64,000 nucleotides of DNA from Lewinellaceae bacterium (GCA_020636045.1 JACJYP010000009.1:124001-188000); one strand, 5' to 3'; positions 18,586 through 26,879 are shown, counted from the first letter of the stretch. Numbers and translations: made by a program. The notes: generated by a model from the sequence alone, not told the origin.

Positions 18586-19377
18586 ATGCGCATACAGTTT
18601 AGTCTTTCCTGTCAGAAAGGCACTATTATTCCAATAAATTACCAGTCGGAAATCTCCCATTGGATTTTTACTGTACTCTCCAATGCCGGCGCCGAGCTGT
18701 CTACCTGGGTGCAGCAGCGCGGCTTTGATCTGGGTTCCAGAAATTTCAAATTATTCACCTTCAGCCCGCTGGCCATCTATCCGTATGAGATGGATCAGGT
18801 AAAGCAGGAGTTTAAGCTACTGGGCAACCAGGTTAAACTCAACATTTCCATTTACCTCGACCCTTCATTCGAACAGCAGGTGGTACACCTGTTCAGGCAG
18901 GTGCCGCTGCCCCTCGGCACGCTTGAAAACCGGCCTGCACAGTTCGAGGTGAAGCACTGGCAGATCATGCCCCACCCCGTCTTCAAGGAAACGCTGCAAT
19001 TCAAGGCAGTGTCGCCGGTTTCGATCACTACGATCGAAGAGGTGAAGAGCGCCAACCCCTACCTGCTGCCCGACAACGATCAATACGACATCAGTTTTTT
19101 TAATCATGCGGTACGCCGTTTCAAGGCGGCCATGCAATACAAATCCCTGGCGGCGCTCAAACTGCTGGATCCGTCTTTCCCCATGCACTACCGCTTGCTG
19201 GGGCAAGCAAAATCGCGGCTGATCCACCTGAAACCCAATACGGATAACATCTCGCAACTTCGCGGATTCGCCTATGAATTCGAAGTAAGCATGCCGGTTC
19301 CCCTGATGGAATTTTGTTATTATGCGGGATTCGGGGAATATCCCCACCTGGGTTTCGGTTTTGTCGAAATGAAATAA
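18586..19377 (+). CDS. cas6: CRISPR-associated endoribonuclease Cas6 (orphan)
   Basis: 263 residues. Cas6 enzymes cut CRISPR precursor RNA within the repeat to make guide RNAs. The N-terminal ferredoxin-like fold starts MRIQFSLSCQKGTIIPINYQ with the SHWIFTVLSNAG helix; the C-terminal fold ends in the glycine-rich loop diagnostic of the family, YYAGFGEYPHLGFGFVEMK. The middle (FKLFTFSPLAIYP, LQFKAVSPVSI) is also family-like. A catalytic histidine cannot be assigned with confidence: none is obvious in the usual N-terminal position. No other cas gene and no repeat-spacer array occurs in this window, and base composition matches the neighbours. It may serve an array elsewhere in the genome or be a domesticated RNA-binding protein. 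Confidence 0.85.
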   Translation: MRIQFSLSCQKGTIIPINYQSEISHWIFTVLSNAGAELSTWVQQRGFDLGSRNFKLFTFSPLAIYPYEMDQVKQEFKLLGNQVKLNISIYLDPSFEQQVVHLFRQVPLPLGTLENRPAQFEVKHWQIMPHPVFKETLQFKAVSPVSITTIEEVKSANPYLLPDNDQYDISFFNHAVRRFKAAMQYKSLAALKLLDPSFPMHYRLLGQAKSRLIHLKPNTDNISQLRGFAYEFEVSMPVPLMEFCYYAGFGEYPHLGFGFVEMK

Positions 19378-19470
19378 ACATGGAATGACAGGATCCCGGT
19401 TGATCAGGCCTGCCCGGAGCGCCGGATAACCAGGCGATTTTTACAAGGATAACTTCCAATCATGTTTACA

Positions 19471-19908
19471 ATGCACAAACGCACCCTCCTGCTGCTCAGT
19501 TGTTGTCTTGCCTCCTCATTGTATTTTGTTGCCTGCGACGACGACACCCCAGAGAAAAATGAGGCTTCCATTTTCGGTCGCTGGGAGCTGGTCAAAGGTT
19601 TTCGAAACCAGAAAGAAACTGAAACACTGGCCGGCGTTTATTTTATTTTTGGCCAGGACGGAAAGATGCAGACCAACCTGCCTGTTGGCGCCGATACGCC
19701 TACCGATTTTGAGCAGAAGAAAAACGAGATCCTGCAAAAAAGCCCGCAGCCACTCCGTTACAATATCCAAAGCGTCACCGATACCACACTTGTTCTGACC
19801 ATAGAACTGCGGGGAACACAATTTGAAATGCAGTTGCAACGCGCCGTGCCGGCTCCTCCTCCGGAAAATGCCCCCGACAGCCTTTACCGCGACAGTTTTT
19901 CACAGTAA
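19471..19908 (+). CDS. Small lipocalin-like lipoprotein, hypothetical
   Basis: 145 residues from the ATG at 19471 (ATG 19462 adds three residues). Lipoprotein signal: LLLLSCCLASSLYFVAC, Cys about 23, followed by Asp residues. The mature part begins IFGRWELVKGFRNQKET and continues with beta strands (GVYFIFGQDGKMQTN, PLRYNIQSV, TLVLTIELRGTQFEMQLQR), the pattern of lipocalin-like or DUF4923-type lipoproteins of Bacteroidota. Function unknown. Its 3' end overlaps the convergent macrodomain gene by 25 bp (19884-19908). Confidence 0.65.
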   Translation: MHKRTLLLLSCCLASSLYFVACDDDTPEKNEASIFGRWELVKGFRNQKETETLAGVYFIFGQDGKMQTNLPVGADTPTDFEQKKNEILQKSPQPLRYNIQSVTDTTLVLTIELRGTQFEMQLQRAVPAPPPENAPDSLYRDSFSQ

Positions 19909-20408
19909 AGCGCATAGTTTTCTTCGTCGAAACACACGAAACGAACCTCGTTCAGCGCAGCGGGGAATTCGCCGGCAAATTGCCGCACACTAGCGATGGC
20001 GATATCGCAGGCCGCCGCTTTGGGATAGCCGTACACGCCCGTGCTGATATTGGGGAAAGCGATGGTCTTCAGGCCATGCGCCTTTGCCAGCAGCAGCGAA
20101 TTGCGATAGCACGCCTTTAAAAGTTCGGGTTCGCCGTTTTTCCCGTCGCGATAGACGGGTCCGACGGTGTGGATCACGTGCCTCGCCGGCAGCAACCCTC
20201 CCGTTGTGATCACCGCTTCGCCCGTCGGACAGCCTCCCTGTCTTTCGCGGATCGCCATACACGCTTCCAGTATTTCCGGTCCGCCGGCGCGGTGGATGGC
20301 TCCGTCAACCCCGCCACCGCCGAGCAATGAGTTGTTGGCGGCATTTACGATGGCATCGAAGGGAATTTTCGTTATATCGCCTTGTTCGACCGAGATCATG
20401 ATTTCCAT
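19884..20408 (-). CDS. Macrodomain protein, probable O-acetyl-ADP-ribose deacetylase (YmdB type)
   Basis: 174 residues, a single stand-alone macrodomain. It would hydrolyse O-acetyl-ADP-ribose or remove ADP-ribose from targets in the cytoplasm. Signature motifs: DAIVNAANNSLLGGGGVDGAIH (residues about 19-40) with the catalytic-site Asn and Asp, then GEAVITTGGLLPARHVIHTVGP and ISTGVYGYPKAAA, the phosphate-binding loop. Start ATG at 20408; a second Met three codons later is possible. It lies nine bases downstream of the cyclase-family gene on the same strand and so is probably co-transcribed. Its 3' end overlaps the lipoprotein gene tail to tail. Confidence 0.92.
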   Translation of the reverse strand: MEIMISVEQGDITKIPFDAIVNAANNSLLGGGGVDGAIHRAGGPEILEACMAIRERQGGCPTGEAVITTGGLLPARHVIHTVGPVYRDGKNGEPELLKACYRNSLLLAKAHGLKTIAFPNISTGVYGYPKAAACDIAIASVRQFAGEFPAALNEVRFVCFDEENYALYCEKLSR

Positions 20409-20417
20409 GGCAGTGTG

Positions 20418-21071
20418 TTATATGGTGGCGAATGCCCGCACCGGGAAAGTTCCGACACCCCTGAATTTGGGTGGCACGGCGCTGAACAGAAAGCCATCGT
20501 CGGGCAGGAGGTGCAGGTTGCAGAGATGCTCGACGATCAGGATCTCCCGGCCGAGCAATACCGTGTGGACGGGGCGTGTGTTCCCGGAAGTATCGTCGAT
20601 GTTGTGCGAGTCGATGCCCACCAGCATGGCGCCGCTATTGGCAAGCAGTTCCGCGGCGTCTTCCGTCAGAAAGGGATTGTGCTCGAAATAGGCGTCCGTT
20701 CCCCAGTGTTCCGACCAGTTGGTCTGCACGAGCACCGCTTTCCCCCTGTAATCTTCCGGCCTGAAGAAAGAGGCGTCGATCGAACGTGTCTTCCGGTAAT
20801 CGACGCGCACGACGACCGCCGGTAGTCCGGCGAAGCGTTCCAGGCCGTAATCGGCCAGGTCTTTCCCGTGTTCGTAGCGGTGGAAGGGGCAGTCGAGATA
20901 AGTACCGGTATTGGCCACCATATCAATCCTGGCGATCTGGAATTCCGTACCCGGAGCATACAATTTGCGGCTCTCTTCGCGACTCAGGTAGTCGCAAATG
21001 ACCGGCGCCGGCAATCCACGATAGGTCAGCGTTCCGTTTTCGATCGTGTGGGAAAGGTCGATGTAGGCCAT
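20418..21071 (-). CDS. Cyclase family protein (kynurenine formamidase / isatin hydrolase-like)
   Basis: 217 residues. Family members are metal-dependent hydrolases of amide or cyclic bonds. The protein opens IDLSHTIENGTLTYRGLP, and the metal-site motif reads NTGTYLDCPFHRY (about 54-66), where kynurenine formamidases normally have HTGTHxDxPxHF. Asp and the last His are kept, but two positions usually His are Asn and Tyr. The later segment ELLANSGAMLVGIDSHNIDDT is also typical. The altered motif points to a subgroup with different metal binding or substrate; the substrate cannot be named. Probably transcribed with the macrodomain gene that follows at nine bases. Confidence 0.8.
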   Translation of the reverse strand: MAYIDLSHTIENGTLTYRGLPAPVICDYLSREESRKLYAPGTEFQIARIDMVANTGTYLDCPFHRYEHGKDLADYGLERFAGLPAVVVRVDYRKTRSIDASFFRPEDYRGKAVLVQTNWSEHWGTDAYFEHNPFLTEDAAELLANSGAMLVGIDSHNIDDTSGNTRPVHTVLLGREILIVEHLCNLHLLPDDGFLFSAVPPKFRGVGTFPVRAFATI

Positions 21072-21168
21072 GGCGCATTACAATTTACAGGGTCTGAAGT
21101 ATTTGAAAGGCATCGGCAAGCGGGCGATGAGGCCTTAAAAATGATACATTTTTTGCAAAATATTCAAC

Positions 21169-21202
21169 CCCGTTTGGATATTGGCGTTTAAGCCGATAAG
21201 TT
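21169..21202 (+). promoter_or_regulatory. Promoter of the cysE-cysK leader
   Basis: TTTGG, then 19-20 nt, then TAAGTTTG at about 21194-21201, an exact match to TAnnTTTG at normal spacing. Predicted start near 21208, more than 200 nt before the cysE ATG. Confidence 0.65.
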
Positions 21203-21390
21203 TGCTTGCTCTTATCCCATATGCAATACAATATTACACTATATCCGACATGTTGTTGCTGTTGTAATTCCGGCCTCCGGAAAGGGATTGCTATTAGATT
21301 CGAGAGCACGGCGACAGACTGATTTGATTTTGGTCATGCCGTATTTTGAAGGCACCTTTTCCCGGTTCGGTCGAGGAAAGGTGCCTTTTT
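21203..21390 (+). ncRNA. Structured leader RNA or small RNA ending in a terminator, upstream of cysE
   Basis: Between a consensus promoter and a strong terminator lie about 185 nt with no open frame but clear secondary structure. TGCTCT and TCCC near 21203-21215 can pair with GGGA and AGAGCA near 21283-21308. Inside is the hairpin TTCCGG-CCT-CCGGAA; next comes ACGGC...GCCGT (about 21309-21342). It may be a transcription-attenuating leader of cysE-cysK or a free-standing small RNA. I cannot match it to a known riboswitch: the SAM-I core is absent. Confidence 0.5.
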
Positions 21391-21392
21391 CT
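21349..21392 (+). terminator. Intrinsic terminator 35 nt before cysE
   Basis: AAGGCACCTTT (21349-21359) pairs with AAAGGTGCCTT (21377-21387), followed by TTTTT. No gene lies upstream on this strand, and the 35 nt between it and the cysE ATG is too short for a full promoter, which suggests that cysE is reached by read-through. Confidence 0.85.
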
Positions 21393-21427
21393 TTGTCTTC
21401 TCAAATATTTCAGTTTCCCATTGCTTT

Positions 21428-22258
21428 ATGAATACAGAATTAGAGCAGTTTTTTAATGAGATCGACTCATTTCAGGCTACTTATGCCAACAAGATCCCGT
21501 CGGCCCGCGAAGCCCAGCGCCTGGCCGATGGTTTGTTCCATTTTCTGTTCCCCATTCTGAGCGACGATCCGAAACCGGCGCGGGTGCAATATGCCATGCT
21601 CCGGCACGACCTGATCAGTGCGCTGATTCCGCTGCTGTACAACAAAAGCGGTGCCGCAACATTGATCGCCGACCGGTTTTTTCAGGCCCTGCCCCGGATA
21701 CAAAAAACGCTGCTGGAAGATGCCAGGGCTATTCTTGAGTTCGACCCGGCCGCCACCTGCCTGGAAGAAGTGCTTGCCACCTATCCCGGTTTTCACGCCA
21801 TCGCGGTCTACCGGATCGCCAACCTGCTGCACCGTCTCGGGGCGCCGCTCCTGCCGCGCTTCTTTTCGGAATACCTGCATGGCAAAACAGGTATCGACAT
21901 TCACCCGGCGGCGAACATCGGCCATGCTTTTTTTATCGACCACGGCACCGGCATCGTCGTGGGAGAAACTGCCGTGATCGGTAACAATGTAAAACTCTAC
22001 CAGGGCGTCACCCTCGGCGCCCTGCAGGTAAAAAAGTCGCTGGCCAATACCAAACGCCACCCGACCATCGAAGACAACTGCATCTTGTATGCAAATTGCA
22101 CGATTCTCGGCGGCCAGACGGTCGTCGGCCATGACTCGGTCGTCGGCGGCAACAGCTGGCTGACCGAGAGCATTCCCCCATACTCCGTTGTGACACATCA
22201 TACGGAGGTCAAAGTGCGCTCCAGGCCTTTTGAAGAACCCGTCAACTTTATCATCTGA
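21428..22258 (+). CDS. cysE: Serine O-acetyltransferase
   Basis: 276 residues, cytoplasmic. It transfers acetyl from acetyl-CoA to L-serine, giving O-acetylserine, the precursor used by the next gene. The N-terminal helical domain (residues 1-150) has the SAT segment ARAILEFDPAATC...YPGFHAIAVYRIANLLH. The C-terminal left-handed beta helix holds hexapeptide repeats and the active-site stretch GIDIHPAANIGHAFFIDHGT, with the His/Asp pair, then GETAVIGNNVKLYQGVTLG. Forty-nine bp separate it from cysK, so the two probably form an operon. The upstream promoter-structure-terminator arrangement suggests attenuation control. Confidence 0.95.
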   Translation: MNTELEQFFNEIDSFQATYANKIPSAREAQRLADGLFHFLFPILSDDPKPARVQYAMLRHDLISALIPLLYNKSGAATLIADRFFQALPRIQKTLLEDARAILEFDPAATCLEEVLATYPGFHAIAVYRIANLLHRLGAPLLPRFFSEYLHGKTGIDIHPAANIGHAFFIDHGTGIVVGETAVIGNNVKLYQGVTLGALQVKKSLANTKRHPTIEDNCILYANCTILGGQTVVGHDSVVGGNSWLTESIPPYSVVTHHTEVKVRSRPFEEPVNFII

Positions 22259-22307
22259 GATCCATCCCGCATATTTCTATTCACTCTTGTCTTAATATTT
22301 TACAAAA

Positions 22308-23255
22308 ATGAAAGCAAACAACATTCTGGAAACCATCGGCAATACACCGCACGTCCGCATCAACCGGCTGTTCGGCAACAATCACGAGATCTGGTTAAAA
22401 CTGGAACGCGCCAACCCGGGCGGCAGTATCAAGGACCGGATCGCACTCTCCATGATCGAAGATGCCGAGCAAAAAGGCGTGCTGCGTCCGGGCAGCGTGA
22501 TCATTGAGCCCACCAGCGGAAATACCGGCATCGGCCTGGCGATCGTAGCAGCCGTCAAAGGATATCCGCTCATACTGGTCATGCCCGAAAGCATGAGCGT
22601 GGAACGCAGGCGTCTGATGGCTGCCTATGGCGCCAAATTCGACCTGACACCCCGCGAAAAAGGTATGAAAGGTGCCATCGAGCGGGCAAGTGAGCTCCTG
22701 AACGATATCCCCAACAGCTGGATGCCGCAACAATTCGAAAACGAGGCGAATATCGCCATCCATAAAGAGACCACGGCGCGGGAGATCATGAAGGATTTCC
22801 CGGAAGGCCTCGATTTTCTGATCACGGGAGTCGGTACAGGCGGGCACATTACGGCCGTCGCCGAAACGCTGAAACCGCATTATCCCAACCTGAAAGTATT
22901 TGCCGTAGAGCCCGAACTCAGCCCCGTTATTTCGGGCGGCGCACCGGGGCCCCACCCCATCCAGGGGATCGGCGCAGGCTTTATCCCCGATAACCTGCAC
23001 ACTGCTGCACTCGACGGCGTGATCCAGGTATCCAAAGACGCCGCTTTTGAGTTCGCCAAAAGGGCAGCCCTGGAGGAAGGCATCTTCGGCGGCATCTCTT
23101 CGGGGGCTACCCTGGCCGCCATTTCCCAAAAACTGGGCGAGATACCCGCCGGTTCGCGCGTGCTTGGATTTAACTACGATACCGGTGAGCGCTATCTGTC
23201 TATCGAAGGGCTGTATGAGTGGGAAAACGCTCAAAGCATTCAGTTTCAATCTTGA
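22308..23255 (+). CDS. cysK: Cysteine synthase A (O-acetylserine sulfhydrylase)
   Basis: 315 residues, PLP enzyme. It makes cysteine from O-acetylserine and sulfide in the cytoplasm. Visible: N-terminal IGNTPHVRINRL; PLP lysine in ANPGGSIKDRIALSM (about 39-53); substrate loop EPTSGNTGIGLAIVAA; phosphate loop ITGVGTGGHITAV (about 172-184); and GISSGATLAA. Length and motifs are standard. It follows cysE in the same direction, forming a complete two-step route from serine to cysteine. No clear terminator follows; a MITE-like element lies 235 bp downstream. Confidence 0.96.
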   Translation: MKANNILETIGNTPHVRINRLFGNNHEIWLKLERANPGGSIKDRIALSMIEDAEQKGVLRPGSVIIEPTSGNTGIGLAIVAAVKGYPLILVMPESMSVERRRLMAAYGAKFDLTPREKGMKGAIERASELLNDIPNSWMPQQFENEANIAIHKETTAREIMKDFPEGLDFLITGVGTGGHITAVAETLKPHYPNLKVFAVEPELSPVISGGAPGPHPIQGIGAGFIPDNLHTAALDGVIQVSKDAAFEFAKRAALEEGIFGGISSGATLAAISQKLGEIPAGSRVLGFNYDTGERYLSIEGLYEWENAQSIQFQS

Positions 23256-23489
23256 CACCCGAATATGGTTCGGAAGGAGAGGCGTGGGCTGTATAGCATT
23301 GATCTCCAGTGTTGTATGGTCCACATTTTTCTTTCCAACCTGCCGGAAACAGCTATCCGGCACCCAAACTGAATAGGTTTTCGATATCCAATCCTTATGG
23401 TATTTTCATACCAGGTAACAAAATTGATGTAAGTGTCGGATTACAATCAAGAGGATTAGCACGATATTTGTCCCGTTTTGTAATCTCAT

Positions 23490-23649
23490 AGAGGCTGTTT
23501 GAGTTTGTCAGATGGAGCGAAAAATCGGTCATTTTTGTTGACAGGCGAGCCAGTTTTTGAGTGAATAGCAGCGCTATTGGCGAAAAATTGGGGAAGCATG
23601 GCGGCAAAATGTCATTTTTAGCCCACTGTGATGAATTCAAACAGCCTCT
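23490..23649. mobile_element. MITE-like element with 13-bp terminal inverted repeats
   Basis: AGAGGCTGTTTGA (23490-23502) is repeated in inverse as TCAAACAGCCTCT (23637-23649). The 160-bp interior has no gene but contains a palindrome (AATAGC-AGC-GCTATT, 23564-23578). No certain target duplication is seen; both outer flanks share CATA in inverted orientation. It ends 29 bp before the start of the haloperoxidase-like gene. The rest of the 23256-23489 gap shows no feature I can support. Confidence 0.6.
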
Positions 23650-23678
23650 TATGGTGCCAAATTAAATTTCGGTATCTC

Positions 23679-25115
23679 ATGAAAATAGTTCGACTATCTA
23701 AATTTCTGTTCAGCCTGCTAATCCTTTCCGGCGCCCTGTTCGTTGAATCCTGTAAAGAGATCAAAGTAGAGCAGTCGCGTCCGCTGGTAAGCGAATACAG
23801 CAACTCCGTTTTCCTGCGCTGGAATGATATCTTCCTTCAACTCGACCGTTATGCAGTAGGCTACCGGCCGGGCCCTGTCCCTCATGCGCTCGGTTACCTG
23901 GGCTACACGGCCTACGAAGCGGTAGTGCCGGCCATGCCGGGGTACAACTCGCTGGCCAACCTTTATCCCGGCCTTCAGATCCCAGCTTTCGACGAGGAAA
24001 AGGAATACCACTGGCCCGCTGTCATCAACGAATGCTACGCATATCTGATGAAGCGTTTCTTTTTCCACATGGAAAATGAATACCCCGATCTCTTCCAGTC
24101 GATCGAGCAGACCCGGCAACAACTATACAACCAGTACGCCACAGAAACGACACCGGAGATACTGGCCCGTTCGGTAGAGCGCGGCCGCAGCGTTGCAATG
24201 GCACTATACAATTGGGAGCGCACCGACCTTGAGGCGCACAATGCATTCCTCAACCCGCAACCGCCCTACGATGCGCCGACGGGGCCGGGTTACTGGGAAC
24301 CTACGGTGCCTGATTTCGTGCAGGGGCTGTTCCCGTTCTGGGGCCGCGTGCGCACTTTCGCACTGCCCGAAGCCGAGCAACTGGCCCGCCCGCCCATTCC
24401 CTATAGCGAGAATACACAGTCGCTTTTCTACAACCAGGCGCTTGAAGTTTATTTCCGGGTAAATAATATCAAAGAGAATGGTCCGGGTTCCTATGAGGAT
24501 CGCTGGACGGCCGAATTCTGGAGTGACGACATCCTTGGGCTCACCTTTTCGCCACCTGCGCGCCTGATCGCCGTGGCCAATCAGGTGGTAGCGGAAGAAA
24601 ACCTCAATCTGGAAGAAACCGTAGAATTCTACGCAAAACTGGGCATGTCGCTCAACGATATCAGCGTCGGCATCTGGCAATCCAAATACATATACAACCT
24701 GGAGCGCCCGGTGTCGTATATCCGCCGCGTGGTGTCGCAGCAATACCCCGCCGCCAGCGACTGGACCACTATCCTCAACAATCCGATCAACGGGTACGAA
24801 GGCATTACGCCTGCTTTTCCGGCTTATCCTTCGGGACACTCCGGCTTCGCCGGCGCCGGTGGCAAGATCCTGTCCGCCTTTTTTGAGTTCAACAGCAAAC
24901 ACCCGGGCACTTTTGTGTTCACCGACAAGTGCCACATCAGCCGTACCGAATTTAATGGTACACCGCGCACGCTGGCCTCGTTCACCGAACTCGCCAGAGA
25001 AGACGCCTACGCTCGCATTCCGCTGGGCGTGCATTTCCGGATGGATTGTGACGAAGGCCTCCGCATGGGAGAACTGGCCGCCCAACGCGTGCTGGAACTT
25101 CCCTGGAGAAAATAA
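23679..25115 (+). CDS. Vanadium-dependent haloperoxidase-like lipoprotein (PAP2 superfamily)
   Basis: 478 residues from the ATG at 23679, which starts a lipoprotein signal (FSLLILSGALFVESC). The C-terminal half has the three PAP2/vanadate-binding motifs: K-x6-RP in KYIYNLERPVSYIRR, PSGHSGFAGAG, and R-x5-H in ARIPLGVHFRMDCDEG. The N-terminal helical part (LDRYAVGYRPGPVPHALGYLGYTAYEAV) is that of bacterial haloperoxidase-like proteins. Members oxidise halides with hydrogen peroxide, or act as acid phosphatases; which applies here cannot be told from sequence. The promoter must lie within or next to the MITE that ends 29 bp upstream. A strong terminator follows. Confidence 0.85.
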   Translation: MKIVRLSKFLFSLLILSGALFVESCKEIKVEQSRPLVSEYSNSVFLRWNDIFLQLDRYAVGYRPGPVPHALGYLGYTAYEAVVPAMPGYNSLANLYPGLQIPAFDEEKEYHWPAVINECYAYLMKRFFFHMENEYPDLFQSIEQTRQQLYNQYATETTPEILARSVERGRSVAMALYNWERTDLEAHNAFLNPQPPYDAPTGPGYWEPTVPDFVQGLFPFWGRVRTFALPEAEQLARPPIPYSENTQSLFYNQALEVYFRVNNIKENGPGSYEDRWTAEFWSDDILGLTFSPPARLIAVANQVVAEENLNLEETVEFYAKLGMSLNDISVGIWQSKYIYNLERPVSYIRRVVSQQYPAASDWTTILNNPINGYEGITPAFPAYPSGHSGFAGAGGKILSAFFEFNSKHPGTFVFTDKCHISRTEFNGTPRTLASFTELAREDAYARIPLGVHFRMDCDEGLRMGELAAQRVLELPWRK

Positions 25116-25133
25116 AACGAGACTTCTGAACAT

Positions 25134-25170
25134 AAAAAAAGCGGTCAGGGCAGCCCTGACCGCTTTTTTT
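25134..25170. terminator. Bidirectional terminator between convergent genes
   Basis: GCGGTCAGGGC / GCCCTGACCGC (25141-25162) is flanked by seven A residues on one side and eight T residues on the other. It serves the haloperoxidase gene on plus and the thioredoxin-fold gene on minus. Confidence 0.9.
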
Positions 25171-25187
25171 ATATGCCTGAAGATCAA

Positions 25188-25733
25188 TCAGTTTTCGTCG
25201 CGGAATTTCTCCCAGGTCGTCTTGCCGTATTGTTCTTCGGCAGCAAATCTGAATTCTTTAATGATGTCTTTCGGCTCTTTGAAACCCGGAGAGATCATGA
25301 TGCGTTCGAAGTTTTCCGTCAGGTACACAAAACAGGGGTATTGCATATTGCCATCGAGCAGGGAATACGCGAGGGTATGCACACCGCGCCCATTGCCGGT
25401 CTCCATGTATTTGAATGTCTGGCCGTTGAACTCGATATCGCCTTTTTGTTCGGCATTGAGTTTTACCGGGTAAAAATTGGCGGTCAGGTAAGCAGCGATC
25501 GTGGAATCGACAAAAGTGGTTTTATCCATATGCTTGCACCAGCCGCACCAGTCGGTGTATACATCCACAAATATCTTTTTCGGAGCGGTTTTGTTCAGTT
25601 CAACCGCTTCTTCCCAGGTGTACCATTTGACGGTGCCGGAAGCCGGTTGGTGCGCTTCCTGCCGGAATGTAAATGCGAGCAGCACGGCTCCTGCCATAAG
25701 GAAAGAAACGGCGCCAAAAATGACTTTTTGCAT
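25188..25733 (-). CDS. Exported thioredoxin-fold protein with CGWC active site
   Basis: 181 residues. An N-terminal hydrophobic segment (FGAVSFLMAGAVLLAFTF) acts as a signal or anchor, so the protein faces the periplasm. The thioredoxin fold begins FVDVYTDWCGWCKHMDKTTFVD with the redox pair CGWC at about residues 63-66, followed by YPVKLNAEQKGD and a TyrPro cis-Pro segment (MQYPCFVYLT). An extra Cys sits next to the cis-Pro. Likely role: reduction or repair of disulfides in the envelope. It is a single gene sharing a terminator with the haloperoxidase. Confidence 0.85.
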   Translation of the reverse strand: MQKVIFGAVSFLMAGAVLLAFTFRQEAHQPASGTVKWYTWEEAVELNKTAPKKIFVDVYTDWCGWCKHMDKTTFVDSTIAAYLTANFYPVKLNAEQKGDIEFNGQTFKYMETGNGRGVHTLAYSLLDGNMQYPCFVYLTENFERIMISPGFKEPKDIIKEFRFAAEEQYGKTTWEKFRDEN

Positions 25734-25886
25734 GTGTCTTAAATATTTGAGCGGGTACGAAAGTTCAAAATTACCGTTTATGACAGGTCTTCCCTTAAAA
25801 AGTTGCTAAATAACGGTCGGTTATTTTGGGTAAACGTCGCAATGCTTACATTGATTGTCGGGTCAGGACGACAAAAAAGATGCCGC

Positions 25887-26879
25887 TCAGCGGGCGAAGG
25901 GCATGGCATCCTGCCCGCAAAACTCGCCTTTCAGATACTTGTAGTAAGCGGCTACCCCGATCATGCCTGCATTGTCGGTGCAATATTGAAACGCCGGAAT
26001 GTAGGTCGTCCAGCCTTCTTTTTCCCCCATTGCTTCCAGTGCCTTGCGCAATCCTGAATTGGCGCTGACCCCGCCGGCAATCGCCACGTGCCGGATACCC
26101 GTCTTTCGCGCGGCTTTGCGCAGTTTTTTGATCAGCACGGTTACGATCGTTTCCTGGATGGAAGCACAGAGGTCGTCCAGGTTTTCCCGAATAAAATCGG
26201 GATTCTCGGCCAGTTCTTTTCTGAGAAAATATAAAATACTGGTTTTCAGGCCACTGAAACTAAAATTTAGATCGGGTACAGATGGTTCAGGAAATGGGAA
26301 ACGCGGACTTCCCGCTTGCGCGTGCCGGTCGATGAGCGGGCCTGCCGGATATCCGAGGCCCAGCAGTTTGCCCGATTTATCAAACGCTTCTCCCGCCGCG
26401 TCGTCCAGGGTCTCGCCGATGATGTCCATATCGAGGAAGTCGCGCACCAGCACGATCTGGGTATGGCCACCGCTGACGGTCAGGCAAAGAAAAGGGAACG
26501 GCGGTTTCGGGTTTTCCGCAAAGTGCGCCAGCACATGCGCCTGCATGTGATTGACCTCGACCAACGGCAGGTCGAGGCTGAGCGCAAAAGCTTTGGCGAA
26601 TGAAGTGCCGACAAGCAAGGAACCCAGCAAGCCCGGCCCGCGAGTAAAAGCCACAGCTCCGATCGCTTCGCGCGCCACGTCCGCCTTTTTCAGCGCAAGG
26701 TCTACCACCGGTATGATGTTCGCCTGGTGTGCGCGGGAGGCGACCTCCGGCACCACGCCGCCGTACTGGCGATGCGCCTCCTGATTGGCAATGCAATTGG
26801 ACAACACGACTCCGTCGCGGACGACCGCCGCCGAAGTGTCGTCGCAGGAAGATTCGATGGCCAGAATGGTCACACTCAT
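25887..26879 (-). CDS. tsaD: tRNA N6-adenosine threonylcarbamoyltransferase
   Basis: 330 residues. TsaD transfers the threonylcarbamoyl group to A37 of tRNAs that read ANN codons, working with TsaB and TsaE in the cytoplasm. Motifs: ILAIESSCDDTSAAVV at the N-terminus, the metal-binding NHMQAHVLAHF (about 105-115), LTVSGGHTQIVLV, GEAFDKSGKLLGL, and VAIAGGVSANSGLR near the C-terminus. A universal housekeeping gene with normal length. TsaB and TsaE are not in this window. A -7-like TATTTTTG lies about 50 bp upstream on the minus strand. Confidence 0.96.
   Translation of the reverse strand: MSVTILAIESSCDDTSAAVVRDGVVLSNCIANQEAHRQYGGVVPEVASRAHQANIIPVVDLALKKADVAREAIGAVAFTRGPGLLGSLLVGTSFAKAFALSLDLPLVEVNHMQAHVLAHFAENPKPPFPFLCLTVSGGHTQIVLVRDFLDMDIIGETLDDAAGEAFDKSGKLLGLGYPAGPLIDRHAQAGSPRFPFPEPSVPDLNFSFSGLKTSILYFLRKELAENPDFIRENLDDLCASIQETIVTVLIKKLRKAARKTGIRHVAIAGGVSANSGLRKALEAMGEKEGWTTYIPAFQYCTDNAGMIGVAAYYKYLKGEFCGQDAMPFAR

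Noticed and set aside
21203..21390. SAM-I riboswitch or T-box for cysE-cysK
   Set aside because: The conserved SAM-I core and T-box sequence are absent; the leader is reported only as an unclassified candidate.
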